NCBI GenBank assembly: GCA_964604015.1
Contig: CAZRXF010000005.1
Location: 1 to 38,600 of the forward strand
DNA: 38,600 bases
From: CANNBR01 sp964604015
GTDB lineage: Bacteria; Babelota; Babeliae; Babelales; CAIQNR01
Direction: 5' to 3'
The notes beneath the pieces are model-generated. The model worked only from the letters and a program-made list of their open reading frames with translations, was not told where the DNA came from and searched no databases. A program made the position numbers and the translations under genes. Below, in pieces: positions 15,554-23,257 of the stretch; position 1 is the stretch's first letter, and each line of letters starts with the position of its first letter.

Positions 15554-16450
15554 ATGAAGAAAAATATGCTGTTGTTTTTTCTGGTCGTTGGGACTTGCCA
15601 AGGTGTTCAAGCAATGAGCGGTGCTCGAGCATTTGCGCATCAGGTCTTTGGTTCAAAAACGGCGGGAGTTGCTGCTGCAGTTGCTTTGGGTACTGGGATC
15701 AGTTCATATTTTGGACATAAGAGTATTGAGAAAGAGCTGGAAGCTCTGCCTGCAGTAACATTATCTGATGAACATGCAAAAGAGATTTATGATCTTTTTG
15801 GAGAGGCTGGTATTCATAATCTAAAAATTGTGCATGGTCCAGGAGCTGGGTTATTCGAGGGGATTGCCAACACCTATCTTAGTTTAGATTGTTTTGATCT
15901 GATGAAGTTAAGTGGAGATGTAACCCGGCGAGATTTTTTTGACGAAAAAACAGAAAAACGTACAGAGATTCTCTTTGGAAGACCGCATGTTTTGGAGATT
16001 ATCAAACATGAACGAGAACACAAAAAACAACATCACACTCCTCAGCAGATACTCATACTCAATAGCATTGTGCCCCTTTCAATGCTATCGGGAAAGGCAA
16101 TGCAGGTTGCCGGAAGAGGTAAAGCTGCAGCGCTCGCAGTGGGGGTTGCTGTATCTGGAATGGGGTATCTGGGGAGATTTTGGCATTCAAGACAGTGTGA
16201 ATATGCTGCAGATAGAGGCGCTGCGGATAGCAAAAGAGCAGCGTTTCTTCATGCTCAGGTCTTATATGACCTTTCTTTGTTTCATTCTTCAGATAACGGG
16301 AATCTTTTAAAGAAACTTTTACGGACTCACCCTTGTCCAGAGGACCGAATACGAGCATTAGAAAAGCAGTGGGGACCGCTAGATTTTTGCAGTGAACAAG
16401 AAAATGAAGCAGTGCTGGCTTTGGCACTGAAATTTAGTGAAATCAAATAA
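15554..16450 (+). CDS. Exported M48-like metallopeptidase, array gene 2
   Basis: A 298-residue protein with signal peptide MKKNMLLFFLVVGTCQGVQA and then MSGARAFAHQVFGSKTAG. HEREH at residues 152-156 gives two zinc ligands and the general-base Glu. CEYAAD supplies Glu216 as third ligand with Asp220, matching the M48 ExxxD pattern. Between them lies a hydrophobic hairpin (VAGRGKAAALAVG, then VSGMGYLGRFW). The tail RIRALEKQWGPLDF is family-specific. The start at 15554 is chosen because GGAG (15544-15547), six bases upstream, is itself part of an in-frame ATG-GAG-ATG run that could otherwise be taken as the start. Protease activity is predicted; the target is unknown. Confidence 0.82.
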   Translation: MKKNMLLFFLVVGTCQGVQAMSGARAFAHQVFGSKTAGVAAAVALGTGISSYFGHKSIEKELEALPAVTLSDEHAKEIYDLFGEAGIHNLKIVHGPGAGLFEGIANTYLSLDCFDLMKLSGDVTRRDFFDEKTEKRTEILFGRPHVLEIIKHEREHKKQHHTPQQILILNSIVPLSMLSGKAMQVAGRGKAAALAVGVAVSGMGYLGRFWHSRQCEYAADRGAADSKRAAFLHAQVLYDLSLFHSSDNGNLLKKLLRTHPCPEDRIRALEKQWGPLDFCSEQENEAVLALALKFSEIK

Positions 16451-16463
16451 AATGGAGATGAAA

Positions 16464-17714
16464 ATGAAGAAAAAGATACTGTTATTTCTATTAGTGGCTG
16501 CGGGATTTCAGAGTGTTCAAGCAATGAGCAGCGCTCGAAAGTTTGCGCATCAGGTCTTTCGCTCAAAAACTGCCCTCGGGGCTGCGGTTCTTGCTGGTGG
16601 AATTGGAACCTATTCGGCATCTAATTTTTACGAAATAGCAAAGAAGATCGATGGAGCTGAGAGTTCTTTGCCTGAACCGATCCAAGAAAGATTGCGTATT
16701 CATTTTAGAGGATGCGGGGTTTCTGACATTAAGATCTTTGATTTGGATCTACCGGGACACGTACCAAGTCCAGTGACCTTTCATACTTTTGGACGCGTTG
16801 CCGTCGGACTGCCGTTGGAACTTCGTCTTGCATTAATGGGGGCACCCGAAGCAAAACTTACGGTAGATGAAGTTATGGCGATATTGGAACATGAGGCATC
16901 TCATTTACGGCATCGAGATGCATTAAAGCGAGCAATTGTGATGTCGATGATTCCGTCTGGAGCGTTGATGGTAGCCAAAGCGACGCGTGTTACTGGTAGT
17001 AACAAAAAACTTGCAGCAGTAAGTGGATTAGCAAGTTGGGCTGGAATGGCTTTAGCGCAAAGATGGTATTGGCGCGAGATGGTTGAGCAGCGCTGCGATG
17101 ATGAGGTTGCTCCTGAGAATTCCGGACACCTTGCTTCTGGTATTGGAAAAATTCTTCCTACGGTAAGAGAACAAATGATTTCTATCTATGATAGAAATGC
17201 TGCTGCAAATCAAAAACCTTTGTATGAGGATCTTGATTCAGGTCGAAAAGACCATCTAGGTAAGCGTTTTGATAAGCTGGAATTCATGAATGGAATGGTT
17301 GCAGATCATCCTTCTGTTGAATGTCGAATAGAACGGGCACAGATGCGTGCACATGAATATCGATCTGAAGTAATGCAAAGGTTATTGGAAGAATTACGTA
17401 CGTCTACTAGGGGAGTAAAACTACACCTTGCAACTTGTACGTGGAATCCTGTCATTCTCAAATTCTATGCCACTAGTCCTCGTCAGCTGCTTTCTTGCGG
17501 TATGGGATGTGATAAGGAACACAGTGATAATCAAGATAATCTTGCTGTAGATAGTCACATCTGCTTGCTTCAGAAAGTATACAAAGAAATAGAAAAGATG
17601 GATCGTGATGAGTTTAGCAGATGGCTTGATGAAGGTGGCGTGGAGTTTGAAGGACTGCATAAAGAGTTCAAGCGGGATGTTCAAAAGCTTGTTGTTGAAC
17701 GCAAACGAAAGTAA
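16464..17714 (+). CDS. Exported M48-like metallopeptidase with C-terminal extension, array gene 3
   Basis: A 416-residue protein, the longest in the array. Signal peptide MKKKILLFLLVAAGFQSVQA is followed by MSSARKFAHQVFRSKTALG. The zinc motif is HEASH at 143-147, preceded by LTVDEVMAILE, which is the most canonical M48 context of the six. The third ligand is Glu208 in VEQRCDDEV, with Asp212. The hydrophobic hairpin (ATRVTGSNKKLAAVSGLASW) is kept. After HPSVECRIERAQ comes an extension of about 110 residues absent from its siblings, with LLSCGMGC, an acidic DNQDN patch and a basic helical end. GGAG lies six bases before ATG 16464. It begins 13 bases after array gene 2. Confidence 0.82.
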   Translation: MKKKILLFLLVAAGFQSVQAMSSARKFAHQVFRSKTALGAAVLAGGIGTYSASNFYEIAKKIDGAESSLPEPIQERLRIHFRGCGVSDIKIFDLDLPGHVPSPVTFHTFGRVAVGLPLELRLALMGAPEAKLTVDEVMAILEHEASHLRHRDALKRAIVMSMIPSGALMVAKATRVTGSNKKLAAVSGLASWAGMALAQRWYWREMVEQRCDDEVAPENSGHLASGIGKILPTVREQMISIYDRNAAANQKPLYEDLDSGRKDHLGKRFDKLEFMNGMVADHPSVECRIERAQMRAHEYRSEVMQRLLEELRTSTRGVKLHLATCTWNPVILKFYATSPRQLLSCGMGCDKEHSDNQDNLAVDSHICLLQKVYKEIEKMDRDEFSRWLDEGGVEFEGLHKEFKRDVQKLVVERKRK

Positions 17715-17784
17715 CAGTGTATCGTTGTGTAATTAGGTATGTCCTAAGAAACATTGGTAGGGAATATAATAAATGGAGATAAAA

Positions 17785-18672
17785 ATGAAGAAAAATATAC
17801 TCATTCTTTTATTCGCTGGGGTGTTTCAAGGCGCTCAAGCAATGAGCGGTGCTCGAGCATTTGCCCATCAGGTCTTTCGTTCAAAAACGGCCCTTTTGGC
17901 TACAGGTGCTGCAGTATACAAATATGGATCACATAAAATTGACGAAAACGATACAAAGAGCTTCCTCGAAAGTAATCCTGAAAGTGGTCTTTCACTTGAA
18001 GGAGAAATCCGTGCCCGATCAATCTTTGAGAAGCGCGGGTACTATGATCTCGTACTTGTTAAAGATGATCGTGTTTGTGTTGCAAAAATAGGGGATACCA
18101 TTGGACTTCATCTTGATGAGCAAGCGATTCGATTACTACAAGGAGACAGAGCGCTTGTTTTTAAGCAAACAGATGAGAAACCAGTTTTTTTTGTTTTGAA
18201 TCAGGAACATGCAAAGATGGCTGTTGAGCATGAACTTTTTCATGTTGTTCACGATGACTCGGCAACCAAAAAAGCAATAAGTTGCAGCCTTGAGCCGATG
18301 GCGCTTTTTGCGGGAAAAACAGCACATGTGGCAAGTCGTTCCAAAGGGATTGGCCTTGCGGTTGGTGCACTTTCTTATGCCGCGGGGACATTAGGGCGCT
18401 ACTGGCATGCAAGACAATGTGAATTTGCGGCGGATAAAGCTGCTGCTACCGATAAAACGAGTGCTCTTCGCCTTGTGCAATATCTTTATAGTGTCGATTC
18501 ATCTCAGCGTGATTTTTTCGAAACTCTTATCGTCACCCATCCAACGACTGCTGATCGTATCAAAGCACTTGAAAAACAGTATGGACCCTTGGATCTTTCT
18601 TACATTGCCCCTGAAGATCGTGAATTTGCTGGGAGGGCGTTGTTTGCAATTGTTTCTAAATCATTAAGATAA
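17785..18672 (+). CDS. Exported M48-like metallopeptidase, array gene 4
   Basis: A 295-residue protein, closest in layout to array gene 2. The signal peptide MKKNILILLFAGVFQGAQA is followed by MSGARAFAHQVFRSKTALL. HELFH at 149-153 and CEFAAD with Glu213 and Asp217 complete the M48 zinc site. The hairpin HVASRSKGIGLAVGALSY and the tail RIKALEKQYGPLDLS match its siblings. GGAG six bases upstream sets the start. It is followed by a terminator at 18731, so it is probably the last gene of the first transcript of the array. Confidence 0.82.
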   Translation: MKKNILILLFAGVFQGAQAMSGARAFAHQVFRSKTALLATGAAVYKYGSHKIDENDTKSFLESNPESGLSLEGEIRARSIFEKRGYYDLVLVKDDRVCVAKIGDTIGLHLDEQAIRLLQGDRALVFKQTDEKPVFFVLNQEHAKMAVEHELFHVVHDDSATKKAISCSLEPMALFAGKTAHVASRSKGIGLAVGALSYAAGTLGRYWHARQCEFAADKAAATDKTSALRLVQYLYSVDSSQRDFFETLIVTHPTTADRIKALEKQYGPLDLSYIAPEDREFAGRALFAIVSKSLR

Positions 18673-18730
18673 TAGTATTCGTTTGTGTCAGTGAGTTTTT
18701 CAAAGTAACTAGTAAAAGCTTATCAATGTA

Positions 18731-18757
18731 AAAGACCGGGTAACTCCGGTCTTTCTT
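18731..18757 (+). terminator. Rho-independent terminator inside the M48-like array
   Basis: Perfect 9-bp stem AAAGACCGG (18731-18739) and CCGGTCTTT (18746-18754), loop GTAACT, followed by a short T-rich CTTGTT. It separates array gene 4 from gene 5. Confidence 0.75.
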
Positions 18758-18779
18758 GTTGGGGTGAATGTCGTATACT
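18752..18779 (+). promoter_or_regulatory. Candidate promoter for array genes 5 and 6
   Basis: -10 TATACT (18774-18779) with a weak -35 TTTCTT (18752-18757), 16 bases apart and directly after the terminator hairpin. The -10 lies 42 bases before ATG 18822. Confidence 0.4.
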
Positions 18780-18821
18780 AATGCTGTTTTGAATCTTTTT
18801 ACAAAAGGAAACGGTGAAAAC

Positions 18822-19775
18822 ATGGTTACATTGACTTTAATGTCTTCTCGTAAGCTGGCTCTGTGTGGATTATTGTTGGTCATGGGTGGTTGTACGCAGG
18901 GGGCAAGTCGTGCGTATCAGATAGTGAGTTCAAAAATGGTGCAGGCAGCAGGAGCTTACGGTTTTGGCACTTTGTGTCTTCATGGTTTGGAAAAGGAAAG
19001 GCGTGTAACTGAATTGCGCGACGCGGGGACCACTCTGTCGTGGAATGCTCAAAACTATCTCCATGCGCGAGGAATATATGAGGATAATCTGTATTGGTTT
19101 ATGTCTGTACGTGATCTTGGAGAAATTTCTTCAAACACTGCCGAAAAGGTTCAGAGGAAAATTGCAATGCTTCTTTCTCCTGAATCACGCGGCGTTGTTG
19201 CCCGATCTTTTGTTCAAAAGGTGGATGGTCGTACCTATGTTGTCCTTTCAAAACGTGATCGTCGTGCACTTGAGGGAGAAGGAAGCAATGGATTAAAAGC
19301 GGATCAAGTTCTCGCTTTCCTTGAGAGAGAAGACATGATGAAAGATCCATTGACGGGAATGACCGGTAAAATTATCGGAACGACCTGGGTACCCACAGCA
19401 GCAGTGGTAGGACGATGTCTGCGCCTTGCAGGAAGAGGACGCTTGATATCGATTCTTGGTGGACTTGGAGTAGGGATCGGAAGTATGGCAGCATTTTCTG
19501 CTCATATAAAAAATCAGGAACGCAAAGGGGATGAAGCATTTGCTACCGATCCAAATAAAGCGAGAGCGCTGGCGGGGTATTACGATATAGTGTTTGCACA
19601 AGCTGAAAGACAACAACGTGCGAAAGATTTTGCACAGTTGCGAGGGCCAGAGTGGGCTAGAACGCGGGCCATGGTAGAGAATACCGCCCTTCCTTACAGT
19701 GAGCGAGTAACTCGTCTGGAGCGGTTGGCCCAACAGAACGAATTGAAGCAGGGAAAATCTGATGATAACAAGTAA
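18822..19775 (+). CDS. M48-like pseudopeptidase, array gene 5
   Basis: A 317-residue protein. The N-terminal hydrophobic segment ends VMGGCTQGASRAYQ, so the Cys could be a lipid-modification site, though the lipobox is not canonical. The HExxH position reads FLEREDMMKD: both histidines are gone, while the ExxxD position still has QERKGD. The hairpin LRLAGRGRLISILGGLGVG is kept, as is a shortened tail RVTRLERLAQQNE. It is the most diverged member of the array. The start with GGTGA upstream is used; the frame is open back to 18768 without an SD. It overlaps array gene 6 by 14 bases. Confidence 0.75.
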   Translation: MVTLTLMSSRKLALCGLLLVMGGCTQGASRAYQIVSSKMVQAAGAYGFGTLCLHGLEKERRVTELRDAGTTLSWNAQNYLHARGIYEDNLYWFMSVRDLGEISSNTAEKVQRKIAMLLSPESRGVVARSFVQKVDGRTYVVLSKRDRRALEGEGSNGLKADQVLAFLEREDMMKDPLTGMTGKIIGTTWVPTAAVVGRCLRLAGRGRLISILGGLGVGIGSMAAFSAHIKNQERKGDEAFATDPNKARALAGYYDIVFAQAERQQRAKDFAQLRGPEWARTRAMVENTALPYSERVTRLERLAQQNELKQGKSDDNK

Positions 19776-20625
19776 GGGGAAAATTCTTCTCATCGCGCTG
19801 GTGGTGGGGCAGAGTTTTCAGATAGTAGCTGGTGCTCGCGAGTTTGCGCGGAAAGTTCTTTTTTCAAAATCAGGCGCTGCAGTAGTGGGGATTCTGGGTA
19901 TTACGGCGGGTGCTCTCTACGTGCATCCTGATAATGTTCGCAAAGAGGCACAAGATGCGCCAGAGGTTGATCTAAGTCATTTTAAAAAAAGCGATATGTA
20001 TGAATTGTGTGAGCGCTTTGGCTGTCACAGGGTGCACATGGTGTCAGGATCAGTAACTGGCGCTTCAAAGATAACTGCGACAGAGGCTGTAATATATATC
20101 GATGCGTTAACGGTAGGTGTCTTGGATGGCAAGCCTGTAGGTGCGACTATCAAGGATCGTGATGGCACTGTACAGCATGTATTCCGGGTGAATCCTGAAC
20201 ATGTGTTAAAAAAAATAGAGGGTGATCTGGTGATGCAGGAGATGCGTACTCCTGTAGATTGGGTTGGCCGTCTTTGTTTGCCGGTCGCCATTTTAGCCGC
20301 AAAAGCTACTCGAGTTGCTGGTCGGAGTAAAATTGCTGGTGCTGCTGTAGGGGTTGCTTCTTGGACAACTATGGCGTTAGGGCTTCTTGCCGGGGCTCGT
20401 AGCTGTGCCTACCGTGCGGATCAAGCGATAACGAAGAATAAGGAAGACGCGCGAATAGTTGCTCAAAACAGTACACTTACTTCTCCACCTTCAGCTACCG
20501 CATTGGAAGCGCTTTGTGCAGTAGTTCCTGCTTGGCCAGAGCGTGTGAAAAGGCTTGAAGAAAAATGGGGAGTGTTAGAGCTCTCAGATCCTCTAGTTCA
20601 ACAACCAGAAGAAGTGAAAGAGTAG
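19762..20625 (+). CDS. M48-like pseudopeptidase, array gene 6
   Basis: A 287-residue protein with signal peptide MITSKGKILLIALVVGQSFQ, then AGAREFARKVLFSKSG. It aligns with array gene 1 more than with the active ones: LKKIEGDLVMQEM replaces HExxH and SCAYRAD replaces CEYAAD, so all three zinc ligands are lost. The hairpin ATRVAGRSKIAGAAVGVASW and tail RVKRLEEKWGVLELS are intact. It starts inside the end of gene 5 with AGGGAAAA upstream, suggesting co-translation. It ends just before a strong bidirectional terminator. Confidence 0.78.
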   Translation: MITSKGKILLIALVVGQSFQIVAGAREFARKVLFSKSGAAVVGILGITAGALYVHPDNVRKEAQDAPEVDLSHFKKSDMYELCERFGCHRVHMVSGSVTGASKITATEAVIYIDALTVGVLDGKPVGATIKDRDGTVQHVFRVNPEHVLKKIEGDLVMQEMRTPVDWVGRLCLPVAILAAKATRVAGRSKIAGAAVGVASWTTMALGLLAGARSCAYRADQAITKNKEDARIVAQNSTLTSPPSATALEALCAVVPAWPERVKRLEEKWGVLELSDPLVQQPEEVKE

Positions 20626-20644
20626 AGTAAGTTTTTAAGTATAA

Positions 20645-20672
20645 AAAAAGGCCGAAGAATTTCGGCCTTTTT
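20645..20672 (+). terminator. Bidirectional rho-independent terminator
   Basis: A 12-bp stem AAAAAGGCCGAA (20645-20656) and TTCGGCCTTTTT (20661-20672) with loop GAAT. A-run and T-run flank it, so it works on both strands between the convergent array gene 6 and FKBP gene. Confidence 0.92.
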
Positions 20673-20687
20673 ACTGTGCTTTTGAAA

Positions 20688-21146
20688 TTATTGAGCGTCA
20701 AAAAGCTCGATATCAAAAATCAAGTTTGCGTGTGGGGGGATGGCTGCTCCAGCTCCGTGTGCTCCGTATCCCAATTTTGAAGGGATAAAGACACGACGTT
20801 TTTCACCGATCTTCATGCCAGCAACTGCTTCATCCCATCCAGCGATTACGTAGCCTTTGCCAAGAGGAAATTGGAATTTTTGTCCGCGGTCGACCGAGCT
20901 ATCGAACTTTTTTCCTGGTTGGCCATTTTCATCGATCCAACCGGTGTAATGGACGCTGACCGTTTGTCCTTTTTGAGGGGCTTTGCTGTCAGCAGGTGCT
21001 GGGGTAAGAATTTCGTAAGAAAGACCAGAAGCTTCTTGTATGCGTTTCATAGGTTCCTGTTTTTTCGTTAAGTAAAAATGATGAATGACGTAGACACCTC
21101 CTGCAATAAGCAGAGCAATGCAGACGTACTTTGCCGTTTTATTCAT
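20688..21146 (-). CDS. FKBP-type peptidyl-prolyl isomerase, membrane-anchored
   Basis: A 152-residue protein with an N-terminal transmembrane segment (residues 7-22) and one FKBP domain on the outer side. Domain landmarks are VSVHYTGWIDENGQ, KKFDSSVDRGQKFQFPLG, VIAGWDEAVAGMKIGEKRR and YGAHGAGAAIPPHANLIFDIEL, which include the usual Tyr, Asp, Trp and Ile/Phe of the proline pocket. It catalyses cis-trans isomerisation of prolyl bonds and probably folds exported proteins. AAGGAG precedes the ATG. It is the second gene of a pair with the FKBP at 21170, 23 bases away. Confidence 0.93.
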   Translation of the reverse strand: MNKTAKYVCIALLIAGGVYVIHHFYLTKKQEPMKRIQEASGLSYEILTPAPADSKAPQKGQTVSVHYTGWIDENGQPGKKFDSSVDRGQKFQFPLGKGYVIAGWDEAVAGMKIGEKRRVFIPSKLGYGAHGAGAAIPPHANLIFDIELFDAQ

Positions 21147-21169
21147 ACCAATCTCCTTTGAATGTCATG

Positions 21170-21667
21170 TTATTTTGCGCTGTAAAGTTCAATGTCAAAA
21201 ATCAAAGTTGCATTTGGTGGGATAACGCCGGGCATGCCGTTGATGCCATAGGCAAGGTGTCCCGGAATGGTCACTCTCCTCTTTTCCCCTACTTGCATAT
21301 CTTTGACTGCTTCTTCCCAGCCCTTGATGACCGAATTGGTTCCGAGAATAAATTCGAACTTTTTGCCTCGGGTGAGTGAGCTGTCAAACTGTTTGCCTTT
21401 TTTATCCTTTGCCTTTTTATCTTCAAGCCAGCCGGTATAATGGACCGCCACTCGTTGTCCTCGTGTTGGCTTAAGTGCTCCAGCTGGAGCTCCTACGAGA
21501 ATTTCCGATTGTAGGCCTGTGGGAGAGATTTTTATTCTTTCTTGGGGCACTTGCGCTGCTGCAGGTCCTTGCTCAGGTGACTGTTTTTGGTTGTCCTGAG
21601 GAAAGGATGAGGGTGCTGTAATCGCCATGATAAGGCCGGCCATGAGGGTTCTGGAAGTTTTCTTCAC
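21170..21667 (-). CDS. FKBP-type peptidyl-prolyl isomerase, exported
   Basis: A 165-residue protein starting at GTG, with AAGGAG seven bases upstream. An N-terminal signal peptide (MKKTSRTLMAGLIMAITA) and a Gln/Pro-rich linker lead into a single FKBP domain: VAVHYTGWLED, KQFDSSLTRGKKFEFILG, VIKGWEEAVKDMQVGEKRR and YGINGMPGVIPPNATLIFDIEL. It is paralogous to the neighbouring FKBP but has a longer linker and carries the insert KKAKDKKG in the first loop. It likely serves as an envelope folding catalyst, which fits the many secreted proteins around it. Confidence 0.93.
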   Translation of the reverse strand: MKKTSRTLMAGLIMAITAPSSFPQDNQKQSPEQGPAAAQVPQERIKISPTGLQSEILVGAPAGALKPTRGQRVAVHYTGWLEDKKAKDKKGKQFDSSLTRGKKFEFILGTNSVIKGWEEAVKDMQVGEKRRVTIPGHLAYGINGMPGVIPPNATLIFDIELYSAK

Positions 21668-21851
21668 TGATGGTCTCCTTGGTTAAAAGTACTGTTTTTT
21701 CAGTTTCATAGAGGTCAAGAATACACCAATAACCCAAAAATCGAAGCCCTCGCAGGGTGGCGTTACTGATGATTTTTGCCTTACTTGAGGCAGGGGGCAA
21801 AAAGAATAGGCCAAGAGAAATGCGAATAAGGGGCGTTTTTGCCTGGTGGGC

Positions 21852-21880
21852 TTTACAAAAAGCTGGTTTTACAAGATACT
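21852..21880 (+). promoter_or_regulatory. Candidate promoter of rpmE-prfA
   Basis: TTTACA (21852-21857), 17-base spacer, GATACT (21875-21880), 58 bases before rpmE. The 271-base gap to the divergent FKBP pair also has an imperfect hairpin TTTTTGCC / GGCAAAAA at 21773-21803 of unknown meaning. Confidence 0.5.
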
Positions 21881-21938
21881 AGACAAATGTCGTGTGCCGT
21901 ATACCAAGATCTAGAAGTAGAGAAGAGAGGTATCCCTT

Positions 21939-22154
21939 ATGAAGAAAGATCTTCACCCAGAACTTTTTGATGTCACTGTTCATTGTACCTGCGGGAATCA
22001 GTTTTTGACCCGTTCGACTGTGAAAGAAATCCGCGCAACGCTGTGCTCAGCGTGCCATCCGTTCTACACCGGACAACAAAAATTTGTTGATACCGCTGGA
22101 CGTATTGAAAAGTTTGCGCAACGTTACGCAAACACTACTTCTAAGAAAAAATAG
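21939..22154 (+). CDS. rpmE: 50S ribosomal protein L31
   Basis: A 71-residue ribosomal protein. MKKDLHPELFDVTVHCTCGN is the typical L31 opening. Cys16, Cys18, Cys36 and Cys39 (CTC and CSAC) form the zinc site of the zinc-containing L31 type, and HPFYTGQQKFVDTAGRIEKF is the conserved C-terminal part. It binds the 50S central protuberance. AGAGAGG precedes the ATG. It is followed after 30 bases by prfA, a common bacterial pairing. Confidence 0.97.
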   Translation: MKKDLHPELFDVTVHCTCGNQFLTRSTVKEIRATLCSACHPFYTGQQKFVDTAGRIEKFAQRYANTTSKKK

Positions 22155-22184
22155 GCGGCGGTTACCTAATCTCTTTGGATTCCC

Positions 22185-23246
22185 ATGTCCGATACCAAAC
22201 AACAAACTATGCAAGCTCGTTACGACGAGCTTTCGCAGCTTCTTTCGGGTGCTACCGTTGATACACGTCAACGTCACACCTTGCAGAAGGAGCTTTCGCA
22301 ATTGACCACGTTTCTGGAGAAGATGCGTGCGATTAATGCGTTCCAATCCGAAATCGCTTCTTTGGAAGAACAGCAGAAACAAAATACCGATCCTGAAATG
22401 GCGCAGCTGTTTGCGGAAGAGTTAGAGCTTTTGCGTGCTGAAAAAAAGCAGGTGGAAGAAGAGCTCGATGATCTTATGTATCCACCAAACCCGTATGACA
22501 AAAAGTCTGTCTTTTTGGAAGTACGTGCAGGTGCGGGTGGGCAAGAAGCGGCGCTTTTTGCGGGCGATCTTTTGAAAATGTACATGAACTATGCGCTTGA
22601 AAAAGGGTGGCAGGCAACTGTTGTAAGCATGAGTGACACTGATCTTGGTGGTATCAAAGATGTTGTGGTGAGCATCGAGGGAGATGGAGTATACGGGCAT
22701 CTGAAACACGAATCAGGGGTGCACCGCGTGCAGCGTGTTCCCGCAACTGAAACGCAAGGCCGTATTCACACCTCTACTGCAACGGTGGCAGTGCTTCCTG
22801 AAGTTGATGAGGTTGAAGTTGATATTTCTCCTGACCAATTACGCATTGATGTGTTTCGTGCGAGTGGTGCGGGTGGTCAACACGTAAATACAACCGACTC
22901 TGCGGTACGTATCACGCACATTCCAACAGGAGTCGTGGTATCTTGCCAAGACGAACGCTCTCAACATAAAAATAAGGCAAAAGCGATGAAAATGTTGCGC
23001 TCTCGTATCATTACGGCGCAGCAGCAAAAACAGGAAGCAGAGCTTTCTGAGCATCGCAAGGAGCTTATCGGACGTGGCATGCGTGCCGAAAAAGTTCGCA
23101 CCTACAATTACCCGCAAAATCGTATCACTGACCATCAGGTTGATTTGACGCTCAAAAAATTAGACATCATTATGACCGGTCAGCTTGATGAAATTATCGA
23201 TGCGTTGATACAACACGAACGCGATGAGCGTCGTAAAAAAGCCTAA
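22185..23246 (+). CDS. prfA: Peptide chain release factor 1
   Basis: A 353-residue class I release factor that recognises UAA/UAG and triggers peptidyl-tRNA hydrolysis. The stop-codon-reading PAT motif is at 186-188 (VHRVQRVPATETQGRIHTS), which marks RF1 and not RF2, and the catalytic GGQ is at 230-232. An N-terminal helical domain precedes them, and length is normal. It is presumably co-transcribed with rpmE. It ends 11 bases from a convergent gene with no terminator seen. Confidence 0.97.
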   Translation: MSDTKQQTMQARYDELSQLLSGATVDTRQRHTLQKELSQLTTFLEKMRAINAFQSEIASLEEQQKQNTDPEMAQLFAEELELLRAEKKQVEEELDDLMYPPNPYDKKSVFLEVRAGAGGQEAALFAGDLLKMYMNYALEKGWQATVVSMSDTDLGGIKDVVVSIEGDGVYGHLKHESGVHRVQRVPATETQGRIHTSTATVAVLPEVDEVEVDISPDQLRIDVFRASGAGGQHVNTTDSAVRITHIPTGVVVSCQDERSQHKNKAKAMKMLRSRIITAQQQKQEAELSEHRKELIGRGMRAEKVRTYNYPQNRITDHQVDLTLKKLDIIMTGQLDEIIDALIQHERDERRKKA

Positions 23247-23257
23247 CTATATTTTCT

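Larger units (their letters stand above)
14566..20625 (+). repeat. Tandem array of six paralogous M48-like genes
   Basis: Six consecutive genes encode homologues with one layout. It runs: signal peptide, an ARxFAxxVFxSK-like segment, a variable middle, the HExxH position, a hydrophobic hairpin containing VAGRGK-type residues, the ExxxD position, and an RxxALExxWGxL tail. HExxH is intact in genes 2, 3 and 4 (15554, 16464, 17785) and lost in genes 1, 5 and 6 (14566, 18822, 19762). Confidence 0.85.

Noticed and set aside
16059..16427. Minus-strand open frame of 122 codons inside array gene 2
   Set aside because: Shadow of the M48-like gene; no SD and no recognisable motif.
17765..17770. Perfect -10 hexamer TATAAT before array gene 4
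   Set aside because: The implied transcript start would fall within the GGAG ribosome site (17775-17778), and the -35 position (TCCTAA) does not match.
21773..21803. Hairpin TTTTTGCC / GGCAAAAA as a terminator
   Set aside because: It lies between divergent gene starts where no transcript should end, and its loop of 15 bases contains an alternative stem.
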